Source: an uncultured Lachnospiraceae bacterium
Lineage (GTDB): Bacteria > Bacillota > Clostridia > Lachnospirales > Lachnospiraceae
Direction: 5' to 3'
Assembly (NCBI GenBank): GCA_947626435.1
Contig: CANQSB010000030.1
Location: 1-34,603 of the forward strand
DNA length: 34,603 nucleotides
Of this stretch, positions 1 to 6,930 are shown piece after piece. A model generated the notes under the pieces. It was not told where the DNA came from, made no database searches, and saw nothing but the letters and a program-made list of their open reading frames with translations. The position numbers and the translations under genes are program-made. Each line of letters opens with the position of its first letter. Position 1 is the first letter of the stretch.

Positions 1-30
1 ACTATCTTGAAACAACTCAAAAATAACCAT
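1..30 (-). CDS. Possible start of a further minus-strand gene, cut by window edge
   Basis: An ATG at 30-28 is followed by ten open codons (MVIFELFQDS) that run off the left edge. About nine bases upstream is an AAAGGTGG ribosome-binding-like sequence. It lies downstream of the ABC ATPase gene on the same strand. Too little is visible to name a product, and the ATG could be fortuitous. Confidence 0.3.
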   Translation of the reverse strand, partial: MVIFELFQDS

Positions 31-101
31 TTTTTTATTCCACCTTTTCACAAACTTCACATCAATAAATGTTTTTCCGTTTTTTTACTGACTTTCCGAG
101 A

Positions 102-833
102 CTACACATCAATTATATTTGCCGCCTCAAGCAAAAGCTTAGTGTAGCTGCTTTGGGGGCTTTTGTATATATCGTCAACATACCCCTGCTCAAGGATTAC
201 CCCGCCGCGCATAATCATCACCCTGTCGCACATCTGATAAACCACGCGCAGGTCATGCGATATAAAAAGTATTGAAAGTCCCATTTCCTTGTGGAGTTTC
301 AAGAGCAGCCTTATAATCTGCGACTGTATTGTCACGTCAAGCGCCGAAACAGGCTCGTCCGCAATCAGAAAATCCGTATTGCACAAAAGCGCCGCGGCTA
401 TCGCTATGCGCTGTCTCTGGCCTCCTGAAAGCTCCGACGGATAATGCTCCTTGATTTTTGCGTCAAGACCGACTTTTTCAAGCATTTCCCCAACCTTCTC
501 CTGCCTTTGCGTATGGCTTAGCCTGTCCTTGCCTTTTTTCATACGCATAGGTTCCTCCAATATCCAGCCGATTTTTTTTGACGGATTAAGCGAGCTGTAC
601 GGATCCTGGAATACCATCTGCGGATTGGGACAGTCAAGGCTTATGCTGCCGTCATAGTGTCGCTGCATTCCAAGTACCGCTTTTGCAAGCGTCGTCTTTC
701 CGCAGCCGCTTTCGCCTACGAGCCCTAAAATCTCGCCTTTTTTCATGCTAAAAGAAATGTCCTTCAGCACATGCTGCTTTTTATTATAATATACATTTAA
801 ACTGTTTATTTCCAGTATGTTTTCTGTGTTCAT
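102..833 (-). CDS. Peptide/nickel-type ABC importer, ATP-binding subunit 2 (DppF/OppF/NikE type)
   Basis: One of two ATPases that power the importer encoded upstream. In 243 residues it has Walker A at about 40-47 (GESGCGKT), the ABC signature LSGGQ at 135-139 and Walker B LIADEP at 156-161, followed by the SALDV D-loop. It is the last gene of the set: binding protein, two permeases, ATPase 1, ATPase 2. It is shorter than classical DppF/OppF (about 300+ residues) and nearer NikE in size, lacking the long C-terminal extension, so the substrate could be peptide, nickel or a similar small ligand. GGGGATA precedes the ATG. The family is certain; the substrate is not. Confidence 0.93.
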   Translation of the reverse strand: MNTENILEINSLNVYYNKKQHVLKDISFSMKKGEILGLVGESGCGKTTLAKAVLGMQRHYDGSISLDCPNPQMVFQDPYSSLNPSKKIGWILEEPMRMKKGKDRLSHTQRQEKVGEMLEKVGLDAKIKEHYPSELSGGQRQRIAIAAALLCNTDFLIADEPVSALDVTIQSQIIRLLLKLHKEMGLSILFISHDLRVVYQMCDRVMIMRGGVILEQGYVDDIYKSPQSSYTKLLLEAANIIDV

Positions 834-851
834 AACAATATCCCCATACAG

Positions 852-884
852 AGCCTTTAAACTTTAAATCATAAAATAAAGGCT
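852..884 (-). repeat. Short inverted repeat between the two ABC ATPase genes
   Basis: AGCCTTTA at 852-859 pairs with TAAAGGCT at 877-884 across a 17-base AT-rich loop. It sits between the two ATPase genes and overlaps no CDS. No T-run follows the stem on the minus strand, so it is more likely an mRNA stability or spacer hairpin than a terminator. Confidence 0.35.
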
Positions 885-929
885 TTGAATTTAAAACCAG
901 CTATAGCCTGTACAATAAGTTTTTCACAA

Positions 930-1736
930 TCAGAGCTTAGGCTTTTCAAGCTTTGGAATGGCGTTTATAAGCTCGCGGGTATATTCCTGTCCGGGATTAT
1001 TGAAAATCTCGTCAGCCGCACCCTCCTCTACTTTCTCGCCGTCGTGCATTACAAGTATTCTGCCGCATATGCTTTTTACAAGGCTCAAATCGTGCGATAT
1101 GAATAAAATAGATGTTTTCTGTTCTCTGTTCAGCCGTTGCAAAAGCTTCACTATCTGCAGCTGTATTGTGACATCAAGCGCTGTCGTCGGCTCGTCGGCG
1201 ATAAGGAGCTTCGGCGCGCATATCATAGCCGCCGCTATCATCACGCGCTGGCGCATGCCACCCGACAGCTCATGCGGATATTTTTTATAGATAAGCTCGG
1301 GATTGTCAAGCTCTACGTTTTTTAAGCTTTCAATCACAAGCCTATAGCGCTCCGCCTTGCCGATTTCAGGCTTGTGTATTTTAAGGCTTTCCTCCACCTG
1401 CCAGCCTATGCGCTTTGTAGGATTGAGGGAAGTCATAGGCTCCTGAAAAATGACACCAATGTCATTTCCCTGTATCTTTCTAAGCTCAGAGCGTTTCGCA
1501 CTTAAAAGCTCTTTTTTGTCAAAAATTATTTCCCCGCTTGTAGTCACGTCATGGCGGCGCAAAAGCCCCGCTATAGCCATCGCCGTCATTGATTTGCCCG
1601 AGCCCGACTCGCCCACTATTCCCAGTATTTCACCATATTTTAATGTCATATTTATGTTTCTGACAATATGCTCGGGAGCATCATGGTCATGAAACTCTAT
1701 ATTCAGATTTTTGACCTCTAACAAAATATCGCTCAT
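930..1736 (-). CDS. Peptide/nickel-type ABC importer, ATP-binding subunit 1 (DppD/OppD/NikD type)
   Basis: Cytoplasmic ATPase subunit of 268 residues with Walker A at 42-49 (GESGSGKS), the Q-loop in VIFQEPMTSLNP, LSGGM signature at about 157-161 and Walker B LLIADEP at about 177-183. It pairs with the next ATPase to energise the two permeases encoded upstream. Like its partner it lacks the long C-terminal oligopeptide-transporter extension of classical OppD, so the length matches NikD-type subunits better. The 169 bp gap from the upstream permease stop holds only a small GGCAG/CTGCC hairpin near 1857-1874. Family call is firm; substrate unknown. Confidence 0.93.
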   Translation of the reverse strand: MSDILLEVKNLNIEFHDHDAPEHIVRNINMTLKYGEILGIVGESGSGKSMTAMAIAGLLRRHDVTTSGEIIFDKKELLSAKRSELRKIQGNDIGVIFQEPMTSLNPTKRIGWQVEESLKIHKPEIGKAERYRLVIESLKNVELDNPELIYKKYPHELSGGMRQRVMIAAAMICAPKLLIADEPTTALDVTIQLQIVKLLQRLNREQKTSILFISHDLSLVKSICGRILVMHDGEKVEEGAADEIFNNPGQEYTRELINAIPKLEKPKL

Positions 1737-1905
1737 ATTTTACCACTGTTTTCTGAATTTAAAATTTGGAAGTTTCTATTTTCCTATGTTTATTCACTGT
1801 TTTATTGAAATAATGACAGACTTCTCCGCTTATATCAATCAGCATTTATCCGAATAGGCAGACATCAGGCTGCCCACAAGTGAACAGGCATCTTCATCAT
1901 TACAG

Positions 1906-2718
1906 TTAATTTTTCAGCCCGTCCGCCAAAAGTGAAAAACCAAGCACGAGCAAAATTATCATAAGCCCCGTAAACACAGCATAATTTGGCGCTGAAAACA
2001 GATATCCCTGCGCTTCTGAAAGCATACTACCCAAACTTGCATCAGGCGGCTGCACACCAATGCCAAGATAGCTCATTCCCGCCTCCGCAAGCACGGCGTT
2101 ATTAAAGCCTATCATTATTGATGAAAGCAGCACTGTCATCGTATTTGGAAGGATATGCACAAAGATTATCCGCATGTGTGGCACTCCCGCAAGCCTCGCG
2201 CTTTTTACGTAATCCATCTCGCGGTACTTGATGAACTCGCCGCGCACTATACGCGCAAAGCTCGGCACAAACGCAATGCCAAGCGCAAGCACGACATTGT
2301 ACTTCCCCGTACCGAAAAGACTGATAAACACAAGTGCAAGAAGTATGCTCGGAAACGCAAACACCACATCATTTATGCGCATGACAACCTCATCAAGCCA
2401 GCCGCCGAAATACCCTGTGACAGCTCCGATAATTATGCCGCTCACCACGCCGATAACCACAGTTGCAAACGCTATGATGAAGGTATTGCCCATTCCCTTA
2501 AGCACTCTCGAAAAAATATCCCTGCCAAAATTATCACAGCCCATAAGATGCGACAGACTTGGCGCCGCCAGCTTGGCGCTGCTGTCCATTTTTGTCGGAT
2601 CATATGGAGTATAAAAAAATCCTAGTATTATTAAAAAGAGCATAGTGGAAGTAATCACAAGACCGATTATTAAGTTTGCAGAGTGTTTTTTCTTGGAATA
2701 CTTTTTCCCAATTTGCAT
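1906..2718 (-). CDS. Peptide/nickel-type ABC importer permease 2 (DppC type)
   Basis: Inner-membrane permease of 270 residues. An N-terminal cytoplasmic stretch and first transmembrane helix (about residues 18-40) are followed by the GRDIFSRVLKG segment typical of DppC/OppC. The multi-helix core ends in an EAA-type loop (EAGMSYLGIGVQPPDASLGSML, about 210-230) that contacts the ATPase. It should form the pore with the DppB-type permease. Unusually, 259 bp containing a long palindrome (2746-2941) separate it from the upstream permease, although the genes otherwise form one transport operon. Confidence 0.93.
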   Translation of the reverse strand: MQIGKKYSKKKHSANLIIGLVITSTMLFLIILGFFYTPYDPTKMDSSAKLAAPSLSHLMGCDNFGRDIFSRVLKGMGNTFIIAFATVVIGVVSGIIIGAVTGYFGGWLDEVVMRINDVVFAFPSILLALVFISLFGTGKYNVVLALGIAFVPSFARIVRGEFIKYREMDYVKSARLAGVPHMRIIFVHILPNTMTVLLSSIMIGFNNAVLAEAGMSYLGIGVQPPDASLGSMLSEAQGYLFSAPNYAVFTGLMIILLVLGFSLLADGLKN

Positions 2719-2745
2719 ATGATTTAATTCCTCTTTTATAATTGT

Positions 2746-2941
2746 GTTAAGCAGGTCGCTTGAAGATGTTCATATACCCATTCAGACTCGCTCGCGCTCC
2801 GTGGTAAGCGTAGCGGACGCTAAACTCAACTGCGCTGTAAAAGGAGCTACGCTTTTACAGCTTGTTTCGTTAAGTGCCGACGCTTCCCAAGGGTCTTCAT
2901 GGGTATATGAACATCTTCGAGCTAGTGTATTGGCACTTAAC
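2746..2941 (-). repeat. Family C long palindromic element, copy 1 (between permease genes)
   Basis: A perfect 20-base inverted repeat (2762-2781 with 2899-2918) brackets a nested perfect 10-base stem (2834-2843 with 2852-2861, loop GAGCTACG). A second, overlapping inverted repeat GTTAAGTGCC (2869-2878) / GGCACTTAAC (2932-2941) cannot form at the same time as the outer stem. The right end resembles that of copy 2 at 25476-25556 (GGTCTTCaTGGG followed by TATGA). It lies between the two permease genes of one operon, so it would be transcribed. Its function is unknown. Confidence 0.7.
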
Positions 2942-2977
2942 TATTTTTGTGGGTACTTAAAAGTTTTATTATTTTCA

Positions 2978-3937
2978 TTACTTACTCAGAATATCCTTTT
3001 GAGCCACTATCCGCGGGTCTACTATCTGATAAATGATATCCACACAAAAATTCGTGACAATCACCACCAACGCTATAAGCACGATTATAGCCTCCACCAC
3101 AGGATAATCCCTGTATGATATGGAAGTCAAAAGTATGCGCCCTATACCAGGTATATTAAACACCTGCTCTATTACAATGCTCCCCACAATCATATCCGCA
3201 AGCGTCATTCCCCACAGCGTTATCACAGGGAGCATAGCGTTTCTGAGCACATGGCGGTAAAGCACCTTGCTTGTGTTATTTCCCTTGCTGTAGGCTGTCC
3301 TCACATAATCCTTGCCCGCCTCATCAATGCACGAGCCGCGCAAAAGCTTGACCGACATTGCAATTTTGGGCAGCGCAATCGCTATGCAGGGAAATATCAT
3401 ATATAATATAAAGCCTCCCAAATCCGTTTCATACGAAACAAATCCGCCCGGCGTAAATATCTTAAAAATTAGTCCAAATATATAGGTAATCAAAATCCCC
3501 ATAAAAAAATGCGGCACGGACATCATTACCTGATTTACCACTATTATAAGCCTGTCCATGCCCTTGCCTTTATGCTTGGCTGAGTATATGCCGACAGGCA
3601 CGGACACTCCCGCCATTATAATAAATGCCGTCACTGCCATCACTACATTGATAGGCAGCTTTGACAAAATCATCTCCGACACTGGCACATTGTATTTATA
3701 AGAAATGCCAAAATCGCCCCTGACAAAGCCGGTAAGCCAGTCCGCGTATCTTTCCATAAAAGGTCTGTTGAGCCCAAGCTCCTCGCGCACAGCCTCAATG
3801 CGTTCAGGCGTGGCATCTGTTCCAAGCGACGCAAGCGCAGCGTCCCCCGGTATTATGTCAAATGCAAGATAGACGAGGAATGAAATGCATAAAAGCGTTA
3901 TCAGCGTCGTCGCAAGCTTTTTTAAAACATATCTCAT
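2978..3937 (-). CDS. Peptide/nickel-type ABC importer permease 1 (DppB type)
   Basis: Inner-membrane permease of 319 residues. I chose the ATG at 3937 (MRYVLKKLATTLITLL) because AGAGG lies just upstream and the protein then begins with the usual DppB first transmembrane helix; the frame is open for 29 more codons upstream with no family-like sequence. The FDIIPGDAALASLG and GLNRPFMERYADWL segments after helix 1 are characteristic. The core has several transmembrane helices and the EAA-type loop near ADMIVGSIVIEQVFNIPGIG. It forms the translocation pore with the DppC-type permease. Confidence 0.93.
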   Translation of the reverse strand: MRYVLKKLATTLITLLCISFLVYLAFDIIPGDAALASLGTDATPERIEAVREELGLNRPFMERYADWLTGFVRGDFGISYKYNVPVSEMILSKLPINVVMAVTAFIIMAGVSVPVGIYSAKHKGKGMDRLIIVVNQVMMSVPHFFMGILITYIFGLIFKIFTPGGFVSYETDLGGFILYMIFPCIAIALPKIAMSVKLLRGSCIDEAGKDYVRTAYSKGNNTSKVLYRHVLRNAMLPVITLWGMTLADMIVGSIVIEQVFNIPGIGRILLTSISYRDYPVVEAIIVLIALVVIVTNFCVDIIYQIVDPRIVAQKDILSK

Positions 3938-4029
3938 ACCTCGTCTACCTCTTTTCACTAATATGCGCCCGCCTACAATAGCAATTTTACTTAAAAATAA
4001 ACGGAACAGCATACCTTCCTGCAATATAT

Positions 4030-5658
4030 TTATTCTACTGCGTAAAGCTTTGAAAAATCCTGAATGTATAAAGGATAAAATTCATATCCCGCATATTTTT
4101 TACTTATCGCGACAAGCTCGCACAAATCCTGAATGTACACATTTGCCGCCGTGTCCGTAAGTATTTTCTCGCACTCCTTGTAATACTCCGTTGCCAAATC
4201 GTCGTCAAGGACTGCCTCTGCCGACAGCGCGTTTTTATAAGCCGCGTCGTAATCAGGGTTATTGTAGTTTGTAAAATTGTTGCTTGCTGTTGACTGGAAA
4301 CGGCTCAGCATAGCGCCCGCCGTAAGCGTAGACGCGTCAACTCCGACTACTGTAGCCTCAAAATCACGCGCACCGTACACGTCACTCAGCCAAGTCTCCC
4401 ACTCGATAAGCTCAATATTCATAGTCACGCCAATAGCCTTGTACTGCTCCGCCAGAACCTGCGCCGTATCAATATGCTGCTGATAATTTGACGGCACCTT
4501 TGCCGTAAACTCAAAGCCGTCAGCATAGCCAGCCTCTGCAAGCAGCTCCTTTGCCTTCTCTACGTCAGTCGCATATACGTCGTTTAACTCCTCCATATAG
4601 TATTTCCCAAATGTCGGAAACATACTGCTGCCTACTGGCGTACCCTTGCCGTCGGAAACAAAGTCCAAAATCTCCTGCTTGTTTACCGCATAGCTCAAAG
4701 CCTGGCGCACAAGCTCGTTGTCAAACGGCTCTACATCATTGTTTAAGTACATGCCCTGTACAAGATTCATAGTGCCTTCAAGTATGTTAAAATTATCACC
4801 CAGCTCTGTCGCCTGCGCCGTAGTCACTCTGGCAACCATGTCCACCGCGCCGCCCTCAAGGTTCATCACGATAGCGTCAGCATCGGCAAGCACCTTTAAA
4901 TTAACAGTCTTTATATGCGCGGGCTCTCCCCAGTAATCGTCAAAGCGCTCCAATACTACATTTTCCTGCAGCGAACGCGACACAAACTTATATGGACCCG
5001 TGCCTACAGGATTTGTTTCAAGGTCTGCCACATCAGCTGGCACGATAGCCGCCTCGATAGTGGCGCATATCGCGATAAACACGCTGCTTGCCTCTTTCAG
5101 CGTGACAACAATGGTCTTGTCATCGGGCGTCTCGACGCTTGCAATATTAGAAAACGCCGATATAACGGGTTCTCCCCCGTTTAAACCGGCGCATTTTTCA
5201 ATCGAATATTTCACGTCTGCAACCGTTACGGGATTTCCGTTGTGGAACTTGATGCCGTCCCTCAATGTGAAGGTATAAACCAAACCGTCCTCCGACATTG
5301 TATAGCCGCTTGCCACAGCAGGATTGAGATTGCCATCGCTGTCAGGCTTGTATAAGCCCTCGTAGATATTGAACAGTATCTCCTGCGTGCCTGAACCGTT
5401 TGCAAGGTTAGGGTCAAGGCTGTTCAAATCCTGCGGAATGCCTATAGTAATCTGCGAATCGGCATCATCTGTCGTCGGCTGCGCCTCTGTCTGAGCTTGT
5501 GTCTGTGCGCTCTCAGAGCTTTCATCCGTCGAAACAGTCGCATTTTGTGTAGAGTCTCCATCAGCCTTATCACCTGCGCATCCGCCCAGTGCAATAGTCA
5601 GTGTAAGCAACATACTTACGAAAAGAACCTTTGGTTTTGTGTGTTCTCTCTTAGTCAT
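4030..5658 (-). CDS. Extracellular solute-binding lipoprotein of the ABC importer (SBP family 5)
   Basis: Ligand-capturing lipoprotein of 542 residues. The start at 5658 (MTKREHTKPKVLFVSML) has AAAAGGAGT eight bases upstream and gives a proper signal peptide ending in the lipobox LGGC at about residues 24-27, so the mature cysteine is lipidated and anchored outside the membrane. A Thr/Gln/Asp/Glu-rich linker follows to about residue 65, then the SBP_bac_5 fold: LNSLDPNLANG, EGLYKPD, the DGIKFHNGNPVTVADVKYS block, and GTGPYKF. Being first in the five-gene set, it probably follows its own promoter at 5756-5784. The ligand (peptide, nickel chelate or other) cannot be read from sequence. Confidence 0.93.
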   Translation of the reverse strand: MTKREHTKPKVLFVSMLLTLTIALGGCAGDKADGDSTQNATVSTDESSESAQTQAQTEAQPTTDDADSQITIGIPQDLNSLDPNLANGSGTQEILFNIYEGLYKPDSDGNLNPAVASGYTMSEDGLVYTFTLRDGIKFHNGNPVTVADVKYSIEKCAGLNGGEPVISAFSNIASVETPDDKTIVVTLKEASSVFIAICATIEAAIVPADVADLETNPVGTGPYKFVSRSLQENVVLERFDDYWGEPAHIKTVNLKVLADADAIVMNLEGGAVDMVARVTTAQATELGDNFNILEGTMNLVQGMYLNNDVEPFDNELVRQALSYAVNKQEILDFVSDGKGTPVGSSMFPTFGKYYMEELNDVYATDVEKAKELLAEAGYADGFEFTAKVPSNYQQHIDTAQVLAEQYKAIGVTMNIELIEWETWLSDVYGARDFEATVVGVDASTLTAGAMLSRFQSTASNNFTNYNNPDYDAAYKNALSAEAVLDDDLATEYYKECEKILTDTAANVYIQDLCELVAISKKYAGYEFYPLYIQDFSKLYAVE

Positions 5659-5755
5659 GTCTTTACTCCTTTTCTTATTCTTTCTATATTCAGTTGTCGG
5701 TGCGTCAGGTATAGTCTGCCGCTTTTTAATGCAGTACCATCCCTCAGCTTTGATA

Positions 5756-5784
5756 ATTGTATACAATATCTGCCAAAAAAGCAA
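5756..5784 (-). promoter_or_regulatory. Candidate promoter with overlapping palindrome upstream of the ABC importer
   Basis: Read on the minus strand, TTGCTT (5784-5779) is followed after 17 bases by TACAAT (5761-5756). The perfect 12-base palindrome ATTGTATACAAT (5756-5767) covers the -10 region, a suitable place for a repressor dimer. The site is about 100 bp upstream of the binding-protein ATG. The -35 is a weak match. Confidence 0.45.
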
Positions 5785-5811
5785 TATGTATTTCAAAATA
5801 TTATTGTACTT

Positions 5812-6264
5812 TTATTTGTCCAATACCTTTTTAAGCTCGTCCATAAAAGTATTGATGTCCTTAAATTCACGGTACACAGAGGCAAAACGCACATACGCTA
5901 CCGCGTCCAAGTCCTTCAGCTTATTCATCACCAGCTCGCCAATCACCTGGCTTGGCACTTCCTTTTCCTCCCTGCCAAAGACCTCGGTCTCCACCTCGTC
6001 AACAAGCTTATTTATTTCGCCTATGCTCACAGGTCTTTTATGGCAGGCGCGCAAAATCCCACCCTCGATTTTAGTTCTGTCATATGCCTCTCTGTTGTTA
6101 TCCTTCTTAATGACGATAAGGGGAATGGTTTCCACCTTCTCATATGTAGTAAAGCGCTTGCCGCACTCGTCGCAGACGCGCCGCCTGCGGATCGAGCTGC
6201 CGTCCTCGGCCGGTCTTGAATCTATAACTCTCGTACTTTCACAACTGCAAAATGGACATTTCAT
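5812..6264 (-). CDS. nrdR: Transcriptional repressor NrdR
   Basis: ATP/dATP-sensing repressor of ribonucleotide reductase genes, 150 residues, the normal family length. The N-terminal zinc ribbon has Cys3, Cys6, Cys31 and Cys34 and the family-typical [16 protein letters not shown] basic stretch. An ATP-cone domain follows (about 49-139), starting at [19 protein letters not shown]. The start is the ATG at 6264, with GAGGAGG upstream. A near-consensus promoter sits at 6358-6386. No ribonucleotide reductase gene or obvious NrdR-box pair was found in the window, so its targets are elsewhere. Confidence 0.97.
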   Translation of the reverse strand: MKCPFCSCESTRVIDSRPAEDGSSIRRRRVCDECGKRFTTYEKVETIPLIVIKKDNNREAYDRTKIEGGILRACHKRPVSIGEINKLVDEVETEVFGREEKEVPSQVIGELVMNKLKDLDAVAYVRFASVYREFKDINTFMDELKKVLDK

Positions 6265-6357
6265 ATCAAATATGCCTCCTCTCGCTGCGCATATGAATTA
6301 TCAGTACATATACGGCAATTAATTTGTATGTAAATTTAATGAATTTTCTTACAATTC

Positions 6358-6386
6358 AGTATACGTGAAGATTAAAGCGATGTCAA
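6358..6386 (-). promoter_or_regulatory. Sigma-A promoter of nrdR
   Basis: On the minus strand a perfect TTGACA (6386-6381) is followed after 17 bases by TATACT (6363-6358). It lies about 95 bp upstream of the nrdR start, giving a leader of roughly 85-90 nt. This is among the best promoter matches in the window. Confidence 0.85.
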
Positions 6387-6432
6387 CTACAATACACTCA
6401 TTTGCAAGCTCATTTGCTAACTCATATCCCTG

Positions 6433-6547
6433 TAAAATCAAATATTCGCACCTGTGATATTACGCTGTGATATTCCTTATACTTTTCTTATGCTTCGCTT
6501 ACGCCGAAAAATCAAAAATCCGCACCTGTGATGTCATACTATGATAT
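6433..6547 (-). repeat. Imperfect direct repeat between ylmC-like gene and nrdR promoter
   Basis: Two roughly 41-base direct repeats at about 6433-6474 and 6507-6547 share the core CACCTGTGAT(A/G)T(T/C)A and flanking ATCAAA and GATATT. The unit AATATCACAG is itself repeated inside. They lie just upstream of the nrdR promoter and just after the ylmC-like gene. They could be binding sites or the remains of a small element; nothing identifies them. Confidence 0.5.
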
Positions 6548-6561
6548 TACGCGGCAATGCG

Positions 6562-6789
6562 TTATATATCCACCAATATAATATCAGGTCCAATCTGCTT
6601 AATGCACTTATACGGAATGACAATCTCCGAATCGTCCGTAAACATGCTCCAAAAGCCCTTGCAGCCGGGCACCATAATCTTGCATATGCAGCCTCCGCAT
6701 TCGTCAATTTCCAGATTGCAGATATGTCCTAATCTCTTGCAATCCTTTATGCTTATAACCTCTTTCTTTTTCAACTCACTATACAGCAA
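6562..6789 (-). CDS. ylmC: YlmC/YmxH family protein (PRC-barrel-like)
   Basis: A 75-residue protein beginning MLYSELKKKEVISI and containing GHICNLEIDECGG and a PGCKGFW motif, matching the YlmC/YmxH family. The family is associated with sporulation in Bacillus and has a small PRC-barrel-like beta fold. Position next to nrdR is common in Clostridia. The start is a TTG codon at 6789, supported by AAGGGGGCG seven bases upstream; no ATG is available in frame. Whether this organism sporulates cannot be told from the window, and the molecular function of the family is not established. Confidence 0.85.
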   Translation of the reverse strand: MLYSELKKKEVISIKDCKRLGHICNLEIDECGGCICKIMVPGCKGFWSMFTDDSEIVIPYKCIKQIGPDIILVDI

Positions 6790-6872
6790 TCCAACGCCCC
6801 CTTAAAAGCAATCGCTTTTATATCATATGCGACGGCTCCCAAATATGCGACTGTACATTCAAAAATTATACG

Positions 6873-6920
6873 AAAAAAAGGATTTCCAAACCTGCCCACA
6901 CGGCAAATCTGAAAATCCTT
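6873..6920 (-). terminator. Intrinsic terminator after the GH3 gene
   Basis: Minus-strand hairpin: AAGGATTTTC (6920-6911) pairs, with one mismatch, with GGAAATCCTT (6887-6878). An inner TGCC/GGCA stem lies between them, and a seven-base T-run ends at 6873. It begins about ten bases past the GH3 stop codon. Confidence 0.75.
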
Positions 6921-6930
6921 ATATGTCATT

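Noticed and set aside
6790-6850. Sporulation sigma-E promoter before the ylmC-like gene (GCATATT ... CATATGAT)
   Set aside because: The hexamers look right but the spacing is about two bases short of the consensus, and AT-rich sequence makes such matches common.
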